From positions 1-30,881 of the forward strand of contig CAUJII010000007.1 in the NCBI GenBank assembly GCA_963205035.1: a DNA stretch of 30,881 nt, read 5' to 3'. The notes under the pieces are model-generated. The model ran no database searches. It saw only the letters and a program-made list of their open reading frames with translations, and had not been told where the DNA came from. The translations under genes and the position numbers were made by a program. This DNA comes from Spirochaetota bacterium (lineage in GTDB: Bacteria > Spirochaetota > Leptospiria > Turneriellales > Turneriellaceae). Every line of letters starts with the position of its first letter. Within the stretch, counting starts at the first letter, position 1. This document shows positions 7,609 to 14,863 of this stretch, one piece after another.

Positions 7609-8136
7609 ATGGCAACCCTCTTGAGCAATTTGTCGTGCAAGGTGACACGCGATTTCACGCGCGCACGGGTGATGAGTTTTCTCATCATTGCGCACCACGA
7701 CTTTATCCGCCAGCTCATGGAGAACATTCAAGACCTTGTGCAGCAGGTACGCATCGAAGTGGAGCACATACCCGGCCCGTTCAAAGATTTTGAAAGCGCT
7801 TGGAATACATACTACTCTGCCATGTTCAAGCATCTGAGCGACGAAGAACAAAGCCTTAGCCGCTGGTTTGAAAATTTGGAAGACAACCCTTTGACCAATG
7901 GAGTCGCATCTTATTCGCAGCTCAGCCATGTCGCGGAGCATTTTACAGAGCATGTACCTCTGGAGAAGCACCTTCAGGAAATCCGCGCTTATATAGACCA
8001 AGTTTCTGAAACGAGCGGCTTCCTTCCTGTGTTTGCGCTCTTGGCGCATAAGCTCAAGCAACTCGATAACGATTTGCGCGAGCACGCACTTCTCGAAAGT
8101 TCAATTGCACCGCGCACGCGACTAATCACACCATGA
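7609..8136 (+). CDS. Hemerythrin/RIC-like (YtfE/ScdA C-terminal domain) di-iron protein
   Basis: Protein of up to 175 residues with a four-helix pattern. Probable metal ligands occur in AHHDFIRQL (His29-His30), FKHLSDEEQS (His74, Glu77-Glu78), HVAEHFTEHVPLEKH, and the C-terminal LAHKLKQLDNDLREHALLESS. This order matches the hemerythrin-like domain of YtfE/ScdA (RIC) proteins, which bind a di-iron centre and repair iron-sulfur clusters after nitrosative or oxidative stress. The N-terminal cysteine-containing domain of full-length ScdA is missing, so it is a single-domain version. The start could also be ATG 7672, just before the first ligand helix; neither start has a convincing ribosome binding site. 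Its stop overlaps the start of the dehydrogenase gene in ATGA, so the two are translationally coupled. Family assignment is likely; cluster-repair function is inference. Confidence 0.72.
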   Translation: MATLLSNLSCKVTRDFTRARVMSFLIIAHHDFIRQLMENIQDLVQQVRIEVEHIPGPFKDFESAWNTYYSAMFKHLSDEEQSLSRWFENLEDNPLTNGVASYSQLSHVAEHFTEHVPLEKHLQEIRAYIDQVSETSGFLPVFALLAHKLKQLDNDLREHALLESSIAPRTRLITP

Positions 8137-8822
8137 AAACTATTTTAGTCACAGGTTCCTCAAAAGGGATTGGTTATGCAATGGTGAAGAGCCTTGCAGC
8201 GCAGGGCCACCAAACAATTCTCACCGGGCGTACGGCGGAGCAGGTTGTGACTGCGCAACGCGAACTTTCGCAAGAAGGCATCAAGACCGATATTTACGTT
8301 CTCGACATCTTAAACGAGGCCCAAATCAAGAGCGCAGTCGAGTATGTCGACAAGCATTACGGCAAGCTCGATGTGCTCATCAATAACGCGGGGATATTCC
8401 CCAACGCGGGCAATAGCGAGTTTGCAAATCTTGACGTTATTCGAGAAACCATCGAGACAAACACGCTGGCACCCTACCGCATGATACAAGCGTTTCTGCC
8501 GCTCTTAAAGAAATCCCACGATGCGCGTATTGTGAACGTCTCAAGCAAGATGGCATCTCTAAGCTCAATGAACGGCGGCGCACCGGGGTATAGACTTTCG
8601 AAAACGGCGCTCAACGCAGTCACCAAAATTTTCGCACACGACTTAGCGCCTTATGGAATCAGCGTGAACTCGATATGCCCCGGATTTGTGAAGACGCAAA
8701 TGGGCGGCCCCACAGCAACGCGCGAACCCGAAGAAGGTGCCGACACCGCGTGTTGGCTCGCAACGTGCGAGAAGTCACCCACGGGAAAATTTTTTCACGA
8801 CAGAAAAGAAATCGCTTGGTGA
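8133..8822 (+). CDS. Short-chain dehydrogenase/reductase (classical SDR)
   Basis: Protein of 229 residues with all classical SDR signatures: the cofactor-binding TGSSKGIG (7-14), NNAG (84-87), the catalytic serine in NVSSKMASLSS (137-138), Tyr153 and Lys157 in GYRLSKTAL, and the SVNSICPGFVKTQMGG segment after it. TGR after the second strand (31-33) fits an NADP(H)-preferring enzyme. The length is normal for the family. Its start codon overlaps the stop of the hemerythrin-like gene (ATGA), indicating coupled translation. Its last 28 bases overlap the end of the convergent HIT gene. The substrate cannot be told from sequence; closest-looking relatives are often annotated as carbonyl reductase-like, including bacterial enzymes acting on aldehydes or ketones. 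Class call is firm. Confidence 0.93.
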   Translation: MKTILVTGSSKGIGYAMVKSLAAQGHQTILTGRTAEQVVTAQRELSQEGIKTDIYVLDILNEAQIKSAVEYVDKHYGKLDVLINNAGIFPNAGNSEFANLDVIRETIETNTLAPYRMIQAFLPLLKKSHDARIVNVSSKMASLSSMNGGAPGYRLSKTALNAVTKIFAHDLAPYGISVNSICPGFVKTQMGGPTATREPEEGADTACWLATCEKSPTGKFFHDRKEIAW

Positions 8823-9211
8823 AGCATGGCTTTTGCCGCAGCGGCTTCTTGCGTGGTGTACGGCTTCGCTGGCAAGTTTCCCCAGACGGGTTTTGGCCAG
8901 GCTGGGTCTTTCTCAAAACGCGCAAGAACATGGATGTGGAGCTGCGGCACTTGGTTTCCCAATGCAGCGGTATTGATTTTGTCGGGAGCGTAGGTCTTGA
9001 CAAGCGCTCGCGACACTAAACTAATTTCTTGCATGAGTTGCATCTGGTCTTCTTCTTTCAGGTCGATGATTTCACGCAGCCCATTTTCACGCGGCACCAA
9101 GATGACCCACGGCACGAGTGAATTGTCCATGAGGAGAAACCTCGAGAGTGTGAGATCTGCCACAAAATGCGTGTCTGCTGAAAGCTGTGGGTGAAGTACA
9201 AACTGAGCCAT
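8795..9211 (-). CDS. HIT-family protein (Ap4A hydrolase-like)
   Basis: Protein of 138 residues with an N-terminal strand pattern MAQFVLHPQLSADTHFVAD, the segment SLVPWVILVPRENGLREI, and the HIT motif in GNQVPQLHIHVLARFE (His92, His94). The canonical motif HxHxHxx has Leu-Ala-Arg after HIHV here, so the third histidine of the strict triad is absent, as in a known bacterial subgroup with the ending WPKPVWG. HIT proteins hydrolyse or transfer nucleotidyl groups, e.g. from diadenosine tetraphosphate or adenosine 5'-monophosphoramidates. The start codon directly follows the stop of the HAD gene with no base between, so they form one transcription unit. The 3' end overlaps the convergent dehydrogenase gene by 28 bases. 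Exact substrate is unknown. Confidence 0.88.
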   Translation of the reverse strand: MAQFVLHPQLSADTHFVADLTLSRFLLMDNSLVPWVILVPRENGLREIIDLKEEDQMQLMQEISLVSRALVKTYAPDKINTAALGNQVPQLHIHVLARFEKDPAWPKPVWGNLPAKPYTTQEAAAAKAMLHQAISFLS

Positions 9212-9865
9212 CTAAATCTGCGCCTTGAGGTCTGAAAAAGCTGCGAGCTTCACTTCGTAGTCTGCGATTTCGTCTTTTTCTGCATGCCCATACTCGCACC
9301 AAGCGAAGTCGCAACCGATCGCGCGAGCGGCGTCCCAGTCGCTCTTGCGGTCGCCGACCATCAGAATTTCGCGTGCGGGAAATCCCATCGCAACATAATG
9401 CCGCAAGATATCAGACTTTGTGAAGATTGTCGTGCCGTCGATATACGTGGGATTTCTCACGTACTCGAAAATCTTTGCCGCGCGCAAAATGGCATCGATG
9501 TAAGGCTGCCGCCCATTCGAGGCAACAAGGATGACTCCCCCTTTATCGGTAAGCGTCTTGACGGTCTCTTCGATTTCAGGGTAATAATCTCCTGCGCCGT
9601 CGTCTATCATTGCCACCAGGGTTTGAAGTACCTTGTCGGAAAGCGCGTTACGCAAAGTATCGTTCAAGTCTGGAAATAAATTTTCAAAGATGGTTTTGAC
9701 AGGTTTGCCAATCTCAGGCATGATGCGCTCTTTGGAAGGTGTTTGAATATCTAAGCGGTGCTCTTCTGTGAAGCTCTGCATCGCGTGAGCGTACGCCGGG
9801 TAGATAATCTCTTCAGAAGAAAAAATGGTGCCGTCGATGTCGAGGGCAAAGTATTTATATTTCAC
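9212..9865 (-). CDS. HAD-superfamily hydrolase, phosphoglycolate phosphatase-like
   Basis: Protein of 217 residues starting at GTG 9865. Motif I is ALDIDGTIF (Asp9 nucleophile, Asp11 acid/base), motif II VASNGRQPY, motif III a lysine in FTKSD, and motif IV VGDRKSDWDAARAIG. A helical cap lies between motif I and II (about 20-85), as in the Gph/PGP subgroup. Such enzymes dephosphorylate small phosphometabolites such as 2-phosphoglycolate, and the actual substrate here is not determined. The downstream HIT start directly abuts its stop. It follows the second TonB-like gene by 24 bases, so it may be read from the fur promoter. No recognisable ribosome binding site precedes the GTG, but the in-frame protein start matches family alignments well. 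Confidence 0.9.
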   Translation of the reverse strand: MKYKYFALDIDGTIFSSEEIIYPAYAHAMQSFTEEHRLDIQTPSKERIMPEIGKPVKTIFENLFPDLNDTLRNALSDKVLQTLVAMIDDGAGDYYPEIEETVKTLTDKGGVILVASNGRQPYIDAILRAAKIFEYVRNPTYIDGTTIFTKSDILRHYVAMGFPAREILMVGDRKSDWDAARAIGCDFAWCEYGHAEKDEIADYEVKLAAFSDLKAQI

Positions 9866-9889
9866 GTCAAAAATTTTCCGCGCGATGCT

Positions 9890-10447
9890 TTATTGTTTGT
9901 ACTGCAACGGCACTTCGATGGAGTAACCGCTCGCAACGCCGTCGCGCATGTAAGGAGGGCATTTTTTCTTGCCGAACGCCTTATTGCCGGCCTGTATGAA
10001 AAGTTTGCGCATCTCAGGCAAGACCTCTTCGTCGGGCTCCACAGGAAACGCAACCTGCATTGTTCTTGATGAGCGGACGTTACCGAATTTGTCGACAATG
10101 AGCCGCACGCTGACAGTCGCCGCCTTCACATAGGGTTTTGCATCTGCGGGAAAAGCTGCGTCGACACACTTTGCCACGTTAGGGATTTGATCGCCGCCCT
10201 TGAGCGCGACGGGCGGTGCATCGTCAACTTCTGCCGCTGCTTCTTTTGCGGGAGGATCTACTTTTTTTTCTGTGCTTATTTGAGCGGGGGCCTTGGGTTC
10301 AGCCTTCTTAGTGTTTTCGGGAGGAGTAACAGCGGGGGCTTTCTCGACCTGAACGGAGGACGGCGCACTGCAAGGTTTAAGAAAAAGGAGTATTAATCCC
10401 ACAGCGGCGGCGATAAGGACAAGAACGAAGAGATAACGCTTTTGCAT
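9890..10447 (-). CDS. TonB C-terminal-like protein, paralogue 2
   Basis: Protein of 185 residues. An N-terminal anchor at about 5-23 (YLFVLVLIAAAVGLILLFL) is followed by a proline/alanine/lysine-rich linker (about 35-80) typical of TonB-type periplasmic spacers. The C-terminal domain (about 90-185) has the pattern NVAKCVDAAFPADAKPYV, VSVRLIVDKFGNVRSS and GYSIEVPLQYK, which fits a TonB-C fold. It is clearly paralogous to the gene immediately upstream (10480-11181). Both share a cysteine just before the FP motif and another in a KKCP/RRCP motif, suggesting a conserved disulfide. TonB proteins transmit energy to outer-membrane receptors, but no ExbB/ExbD or receptor gene is adjacent, so an energy-coupling role is not shown. 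Close spacing with fur suggests iron-dependent control. Confidence 0.75.
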   Translation of the reverse strand: MQKRYLFVLVLIAAAVGLILLFLKPCSAPSSVQVEKAPAVTPPENTKKAEPKAPAQISTEKKVDPPAKEAAAEVDDAPPVALKGGDQIPNVAKCVDAAFPADAKPYVKAATVSVRLIVDKFGNVRSSRTMQVAFPVEPDEEVLPEMRKLFIQAGNKAFGKKKCPPYMRDGVASGYSIEVPLQYKQ

Positions 10448-10479
10448 AGAACCAAAATGTGCACGGTTTGATTCCGTTT

Positions 10480-11181
10480 TTAGTTGTAAAGCTCATAACT
10501 CAACGGCACTTCGAGACGGTAGCCGGTCGCAACACCCCCCGCATAATAAATCGGACAACGCCGCCCCTTCAACGAATCTCTGCCCGCCTGCAAAAATAAT
10601 TTTTTCATTCTTTCTTTTAATTCAGGCGGCAGATTTTTTTTGAAGCTCACATAAAGCGGTTTTGCTTCGCGCACAAGCCCCGTCTTGTCGACCAAGAGGC
10701 TCACGAGAACCAGGGCATCGTCTACGTATGCCTTCGCTTCATTCGGAAAATTCCGCACAGCACAGCGCGCAATGTTGGGAGCCCCACCGCCACCGCCCGC
10801 ACCTTCGACGTCTAAATCGACGACGCCTTCGCCATCGATCGAACCACCCGCCTCATTGGCAACGGCGGGAGTATCGCTCTTTTTTTCTTTCACGAATTGG
10901 TTGCCGAAAACTTCGTCGACCTCGACGAGCGGCGTGCGGCGTGCGCGTGGTTTGAAATCTCCCAAGTCGACCGACATCGCTGAAAACTCTATTTCGCTCA
11001 CCGAGTCGCGCCACGTAAAACCCAAATAAAGAGAAACTTCGAGCGCGGCAAGAATTCCAAGAGCAAGCGTCAGGTACCTGCGTTTGCGCAGATCGTGCTT
11101 TTTGAGAAACGAATTGTGAAGCCCGGCATAAGCATGCTCGCCGTTTGAAAGGGGAATCCCGTCGATAGAACTTGAAGACAC
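10480..11181 (-). CDS. TonB C-terminal-like protein, paralogue 1
   Basis: Protein of 233 residues from GTG 11181. About 35 cytoplasmic residues ending in a basic KKHDLRKRR precede one membrane helix (about 37-57, YLTLALGILAALEVSLYLGF). A periplasmic linker with a glycine run (GAGGGGGAPN, about 128-137) leads to a C-terminal domain with NIARCAVRNFPNEAKAYV, VLVSLLVDKTGLVREA, RRCPIYYAGG and YRLEVPLSYEL. The domain resembles TonB-C and aligns through its length with the downstream paralogue, including both cysteines. The gene starts 10 bases after the fur stop, so it is in the fur transcription unit. The long N-terminal cytoplasmic part is unlike classical TonB. Family resemblance is moderate; the function as an energy transducer is inference. 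Confidence 0.75.
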   Translation of the reverse strand: MSSSSIDGIPLSNGEHAYAGLHNSFLKKHDLRKRRYLTLALGILAALEVSLYLGFTWRDSVSEIEFSAMSVDLGDFKPRARRTPLVEVDEVFGNQFVKEKKSDTPAVANEAGGSIDGEGVVDLDVEGAGGGGGAPNIARCAVRNFPNEAKAYVDDALVLVSLLVDKTGLVREAKPLYVSFKKNLPPELKERMKKLFLQAGRDSLKGRRCPIYYAGGVATGYRLEVPLSYELYN

Positions 11182-11191
11182 TTTTGGATCA

Positions 11192-11668
11192 CTACTTAGA
11201 GCTCTTGTACGATCTCTTTTCTGGCGTGCATCTTGTACACTCGGCGTAAATCGTTAAGTGGTGTTCACGCATCTTGAAACCGTTTTTTAGGGTGATTTTT
11301 TCCTTGAGTGCCTCAAGCGTTGGGTCGGAGAACTCAATAATCTTGCCACAGTCGATGCAAATGATGTGGTCGTGGTGCTCGTGACCCGGAGTGTGTTCGT
11401 AAAATTTGTAATCTTTGCCGAAGTCGTGCTCTTCGATGAGCTTCAACTGGAGCATCATTTGAATGACTCGGTATGCCGTCGCCTGAGAGACTTTCTTGCC
11501 CTTGCCGCGAAAATCGGTAATCAAGTCTTCAACCGTGAAATGGTCGTGCGTTTTGAAAACCCACTCTGCAATTTCATCGCGCTGCGGCGTCGACTTGAAT
11601 TGGCTCTTTTGCATACGCTCTTTGAGAAGCGACATTTCACGCGCCACGTTAGACGAGCCTTTTTGCAT
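11192..11668 (-). CDS. fur: Fur-family ferric uptake regulator
   Basis: Protein of 158 residues from ATG 11668. The N-terminal winged helix contains TPQRDEIAEWVF and the recognition segment VSQATAYRVIQMMLQLKLI. The dimerisation/metal domain shows HEHHDHIICIDCGKIIEF, with the first CxxC (CIDC), and a second CxxC (CTRC) near the C-terminus forming the structural zinc site. The residue after KII is Glu, as in Fur, where PerR has Asp; this favours iron-sensing Fur, but does not prove it. The start was chosen because the strong promoter at 11676-11704 overlaps any earlier start. ATG 11635 is an alternative. It heads a run with the two TonB-like genes, a HAD phosphatase and a HIT protein, and is divergent from an outer-membrane barrel gene. 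Confidence 0.92.
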   Translation of the reverse strand: MQKGSSNVAREMSLLKERMQKSQFKSTPQRDEIAEWVFKTHDHFTVEDLITDFRGKGKKVSQATAYRVIQMMLQLKLIEEHDFGKDYKFYEHTPGHEHHDHIICIDCGKIIEFSDPTLEALKEKITLKNGFKMREHHLTIYAECTRCTPEKRSYKSSK

Positions 11669-11675
11669 TGTATAG

Positions 11676-11704
11676 AGGATATGTAGTTTCGAGTGGTTTG
11701 TCAA
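11676..11704 (-). promoter_or_regulatory. Sigma70-type promoter of fur
   Basis: On the minus strand TTGACA (11699-11704, perfect -35) and TATCCT (11676-11681, 4 of 6 to consensus -10) are separated by exactly 17 bases. The predicted transcript start is about 7 bases downstream, next to ATG 11668, so the message would be leaderless or translation begins at ATG 11635. No Fur-box-like palindrome was recognised over it. Confidence 0.6.
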
Positions 11705-11773
11705 GTTTTATTGATGGTCTTGCGGTGATTCATTTTCTTCTTGCACTCCCACCGCTTTGTAGCACGAGGGCGT

Positions 11774-12697
11774 ATGTACCGAACCTTCTACGCTCTCGTT
11801 ATTTTTCTCCTCTGCTCTCTTTCGATTGCTTACGCCGCAAAAGAATCCTCGGCGGCGAGCGACGACTCCCTGAAAGCGGCGCCTATTTCGGTTACGAAAG
11901 TTGAAGACACCACTTCTGAATTCCGTCGCGGGTTTGTTCTCATTGAAACCTTCGGCGGATGGACTTTCTCTCAAGGTAATTTTGATGCGATGGCAAACTC
12001 CGAACCTGCTGCTGTCGGCAACGACACAAAGATTACCAAGGCTTCACAGAACGCAAACGGTTTTGGTGGCGGGGCTTTCTTAGGTTATGGGCTTGCCGAC
12101 AATTTCAGCGTAGTTTTAGGAACCGCTGTACGCTACACAAGCGGGCGTAAGTTTTCTAACGAAAACGGCGGCGGAACGTGGACGCAACAATCAGCCAATT
12201 TGACAGTCGGTCTCATGCTGGGGCTTCGCCCCTATGTTGAAATTTGGGGCGGCCGCTTTTTTGTTGGGGCGGGCTGGCTCGCGATTCTGCCTTTTCGTGA
12301 AATCACTGAATTTACTAACTCGAGTAACGGGGCGAATTTTACAGCGGCAGGCGACAGCCTTAAATATACCGACACGTATAACTTTACCGTCAAAGGAATG
12401 TATGGTGAGATGGGGATTCAATACGACATCACCGACATGGTGTATATCAACTTAGCCGCGCGCGCGTTTGTTGCCGGGACCAACAACATCGACCAAACCC
12501 GCGTCGAGGTTCGCAACATCAGCGGCAACATGACAAAAATAACGACGACTTACCGCGAAAGCGCTTCGCAAGACGACATCGATGCGGAACAGAACAGCAG
12601 TGCGAGCGCGACGAATCAGAAAGATCTAAGCCGCGATTGGCGCAATAAGGGCATAACCGATATTTCTATCCAGTTGGGTGTCGGCGTACATTTTTAA
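11774..12697 (+). CDS. Putative outer-membrane beta-barrel protein
   Basis: Protein of 307 residues from ATG 11774, which follows GAGGG at good spacing and starts a clear signal peptide ending SIAYA (about 22). The mature part alternates hydrophobic and polar residues with many aromatic and glycine residues (GFVLIETFGGWTFSQGNF, GGGAFLGYGLADNFSVVLGTAVRY, LGLRPYVEIWGGRFFVGAGWLA), the pattern of transmembrane beta strands. It ends in GVGVHF, whose terminal phenylalanine is the signal recognised by the BAM complex. Long polar segments, such as about 255-290, would be surface loops. It is read divergently from fur, so iron control is possible but no Fur box was recognised. It could be a porin or an OmpA/OmpW-like barrel; the family is not identifiable by eye. 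Confidence 0.8.
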   Translation: MYRTFYALVIFLLCSLSIAYAAKESSAASDDSLKAAPISVTKVEDTTSEFRRGFVLIETFGGWTFSQGNFDAMANSEPAAVGNDTKITKASQNANGFGGGAFLGYGLADNFSVVLGTAVRYTSGRKFSNENGGGTWTQQSANLTVGLMLGLRPYVEIWGGRFFVGAGWLAILPFREITEFTNSSNGANFTAAGDSLKYTDTYNFTVKGMYGEMGIQYDITDMVYINLAARAFVAGTNNIDQTRVEVRNISGNMTKITTTYRESASQDDIDAEQNSSASATNQKDLSRDWRNKGITDISIQLGVGVHF

Positions 12698-12719
12698 GTT
12701 TGAAAATAATTTTCTTAAT

Positions 12720-12748
12720 TTGCTTGTCGCTGTGTCTCGCTCAATAAA
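12720..12748 (+). promoter_or_regulatory. Candidate promoter of the ATP synthase operon
   Basis: TTGCTT (12720-12725), a 17-base spacer and AATAAA (12743-12748) lie 28 bases before the atpI start, the only intergenic space ahead of the operon. The match is weak (3/6 and 4/6 to consensus). The AT-rich palindrome GAAAATAATTTTC just upstream (from 12702) could be the 3' structure of the barrel gene. Confidence 0.35.
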
Positions 12749-12776
12749 TTCTCCCGAAACCAATTAGGCGAATACA

Positions 12777-13052
12777 TTGGGTCTGCAAGCAGCAATTCTC
12801 TTTGTAATCGGACTTGGCGCACCGCTTTTGTTTGCGCTTTTTGCACAAAGGTGGTTGCGTGACGCAGAAGGTGCCGGATGGGTTTACATGGCGGCTATTA
12901 CGCCACGCATCCTCATCCTGATTGTCGGGTGCACTGTGGTGTACTTCGTGTGGCGAGGCTCTTCGGCTTTCTATATGAAAGTTTTTGCGTTAGGGGTCGT
13001 GGCGTCGTGGCTTGTGCACTTTGTGTTTGCCTTGGTCCAGTTAAGAAAATGA
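12777..13052 (+). CDS. atpI: ATP synthase AtpI-like protein
   Basis: A small membrane protein of 91 residues with three hydrophobic helices (about 4-23, 42-60 and 68-88), including VYMAAITPRILILIVGCTV. It is the first gene of the operon and overlaps atpB in ATGA. AtpI proteins sit ahead of atpB and help assembly of the c-ring or ion uptake; the sequence is poorly conserved, so the call rests on size, topology and position. The start is TTG 12777, preceded by AGGCGA at a fair distance; no in-frame ATG would keep the first helix. Identification is probable rather than certain. Confidence 0.72.
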   Translation: MGLQAAILFVIGLGAPLLFALFAQRWLRDAEGAGWVYMAAITPRILILIVGCTVVYFVWRGSSAFYMKVFALGVVASWLVHFVFALVQLRK

Positions 13053-14062
13053 AGCGGCAGATCGCATACCTCGCATTCTTTATTTCAACGGCCAGCTTTG
13101 CCGTGGGTGCACCTGCGGCAATAGTTACTCCACAAGGAGCACCCGAAGCCGCGCCTACCGCACACCTCGAAAGTGCCCCCGCTCCCGAAGCGCACAGCGA
13201 CGCGTTCAATTTCGCAGAAACCATTGCACACCACCTTTCCGATGCGCCTCTGTGGCAGCTCTCTCTGGCTGGCTACGATATTTCGATTACGAAGCGCGTC
13301 ATGATGCTTTTTATAGTGTCGGGGCTCCTCCTTCTGGTTCTTATTCCGGCGGCACGCCGCATCGCAAAAAATCCATACAAAAAGCCTTCGCGGTTTCAAG
13401 GATTTGTCGAAGCGCTCGTCAATTTTGTGCGGCACGATGTCGGTCACGCCAGCATGGGCCACCACGGCAAATCATACGAGCCGTTTCTTCTGACGCTTTT
13501 CTTCTTTATTTTACTCTGCAATCTCTTGGGACTCATCCCATCGTTCGGCGACATCTATGTCTTTGTCGGCCAAGCTGTGGGATTTATCGCCCCTTCGGCA
13601 GGCCACGTCGATTCGCTGCATCTATCGATGCCTGAGAAGCTGTGGCCTGGGTTAACGGCGACGGGTGACATCGGTGTCACGGCTGCGCTTGCAGGCATCG
13701 CATTTATTGCAATCATCCTTTCCGGTTTTGCATACCAAGGCCCATATTTTATTAAGAATATTGTTCCGAAAGGCATCCCGCTAATTCTGTGGCCGATTAT
13801 GTGGCCTATCGAACTCTTGGGCCTCTTCACAAAGCCTTTTGCGCTTGCGATTCGTCTTTTGGCGAATATGACTGCGGGCCACATGATTATCTTGGTTCTC
13901 CTCGGATTTATCTTCCAGTTTCAATCGTATGCTGTCGCGCCAGTGAGCGTTGCTGGAGCTATCATCATTTACTTGCTCGAAATTTTCATCGCTTTCTTGC
14001 AGGCATATATTTTCGTGTTTCTAACTGCACTCTTTATATCACAAGTACAACATAGGCATTAA
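13049..14062 (+). CDS. atpB: F-type ATP synthase subunit a
   Basis: Protein of 337 residues from ATG 13049, overlapping the atpI stop. The key region ELLGLFTKPFALAIRLLANMTAGH carries the essential arginine (about Arg269) that faces the c-ring, followed by a final helix with EIFIAFLQAYIFVFLTALFIS. Six or so hydrophobic segments fit subunit a. The first 50 residues form an alanine/proline-rich segment with signal-peptide character (MKRQIAYLAFFISTASFAVG), a feature of longer AtpB proteins in some Gram-negative phyla. Subunit a holds the two half-channels through which protons cross the membrane. An upstream in-frame extension from 12878 is spurious because it overlaps atpI in another frame. Identification is firm. 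Confidence 0.95.
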   Translation: MKRQIAYLAFFISTASFAVGAPAAIVTPQGAPEAAPTAHLESAPAPEAHSDAFNFAETIAHHLSDAPLWQLSLAGYDISITKRVMMLFIVSGLLLLVLIPAARRIAKNPYKKPSRFQGFVEALVNFVRHDVGHASMGHHGKSYEPFLLTLFFFILLCNLLGLIPSFGDIYVFVGQAVGFIAPSAGHVDSLHLSMPEKLWPGLTATGDIGVTAALAGIAFIAIILSGFAYQGPYFIKNIVPKGIPLILWPIMWPIELLGLFTKPFALAIRLLANMTAGHMIILVLLGFIFQFQSYAVAPVSVAGAIIIYLLEIFIAFLQAYIFVFLTALFISQVQHRH

Positions 14063-14075
14063 AACAAGTTCACTA

Positions 14076-14081
14076 AAGGAG
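14076..14081 (+). promoter_or_regulatory. Strong Shine-Dalgarno of atpE
   Basis: AAGGAG lies 6 bases before the atpE ATG. It is one of the best ribosome binding sites in the operon, with that of atpD (17916-17921), and fits the need for many copies of subunit c. Confidence 0.75.
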
Positions 14082-14087
14082 ATTAAC

Positions 14088-14318
14088 ATGGGATCAATTA
14101 TCGCAATCGGAGCAGGAATCGCAGCAGGGCTCGCCGTCTTTGGCGCAGGCTTGGGCATCGGTCGAATCGGTGGGGCAGCAGCAGAAGGTGTGAGCCGCCA
14201 ACCCGAAGCATCAGGTAAAATCCAGCTCGCTATGATTATCGCAGCTGCTCTCGTCGAAGGTGTGGCGCTCTTCGCGCTCGTCATCGCGTTCCTCATGCTC
14301 GATAAAATCAAAGTTTGA
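14088..14318 (+). CDS. atpE: F-type ATP synthase subunit c
   Basis: A 76-residue hairpin membrane protein: helix 1 (about 4-28, glycine-rich, GAGIAAGLAVFGAGLGIG), polar loop with the conserved RQPEA (37-41), and helix 2 with the ion-binding glutamate Glu57 in AALVEGVALF. The loop RQPE contacts gamma and epsilon. The residue after the glutamate is Gly instead of Ser, and the typical Na+ ligand set (Gln, Glu-Ser, Tyr) is absent, so the enzyme should be proton-coupled; that is an inference. A strong ribosome binding site precedes it. Length and sequence are typical. Confidence 0.96.
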   Translation: MGSIIAIGAGIAAGLAVFGAGLGIGRIGGAAAEGVSRQPEASGKIQLAMIIAAALVEGVALFALVIAFLMLDKIKV

Positions 14319-14344
14319 TTTTGTAATAAGCGGCGGCTCAAAGC

Positions 14345-14863
14345 ATGGTATTACTTTCCAGCACATCGATAGACTTGCTCAAGGTTTCACCCGGTCTGGT
14401 ATTCTGGACCGTTGTCACCTTCACGCTCGTCTTGTTGGTCTTATGGTTATTCGCGTGGAAGCCGATTATTCAGGCTCTCGACGCGCGTAACGATAAAATT
14501 CAAGAGGATCTCGATAGCTCGCGCAAACTGCGCGAGCAAGCCGAGTCTCTCATGGGTGACTACCAAAAACACTTAGACGCCGCTAAGGATCAAGCGCTCC
14601 ACATCATCGACGAAGGAAAACGCGACGCCGAATCGATTAGGCACCGGATTCTCGAAGATGCGAAAAAAGAAGCGCAAGAGACGCATGAGCGTGCGTTGGT
14701 AGACATCAACCAAGCCAAGACTAAGGCTATAAAAGAATTAGAGAAAGAAGTCATCGACCTCAGCGTTGCCATTATTTCTAAAGTCTTGAACCGCGATGTC
14801 TCGAAAGAAGACCACCGCAATATCATCTTAAAAGAACTCGATCAGCTTAAAGCGAAAAAATGA
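14345..14863 (+). CDS. atpF: F-type ATP synthase subunit b
   Basis: A 172-residue protein with one N-terminal membrane helix (about 16-38, PGLVFWTVVTFTLVLLVLWLFAW) followed by KPIIQALDARNDKIQEDLDSS, the conserved start of the cytoplasmic stalk. The rest is a long charged coiled coil ending LKELDQLKAKK. Two copies form the peripheral stalk that holds F1 against rotation, with delta at the top. There is a single b gene, so a homodimer is expected. Its stop overlaps the atpH start in ATGA. Identification is firm. Confidence 0.95.
   Translation: MVLLSSTSIDLLKVSPGLVFWTVVTFTLVLLVLWLFAWKPIIQALDARNDKIQEDLDSSRKLREQAESLMGDYQKHLDAAKDQALHIIDEGKRDAESIRHRILEDAKKEAQETHERALVDINQAKTKAIKELEKEVIDLSVAIISKVLNRDVSKEDHRNIILKELDQLKAKK

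Noticed and set aside
7495..8085. Antisense open frame of 196 codons opposite the hemerythrin-like gene
   Set aside because: The plus strand encodes recognisable di-iron helices and overlaps the next gene in ATGA; the antisense product has no recognisable domain.
11669..11704. TTG start of fur at 11704
   Set aside because: It coincides with the -35 box of the likely promoter, so it could not be part of the message.
12878..13048. Extended N-terminus of AtpB
   Set aside because: It overlaps atpI out of frame; the ATGA overlap at 13049 and signal-like segment mark the real start.
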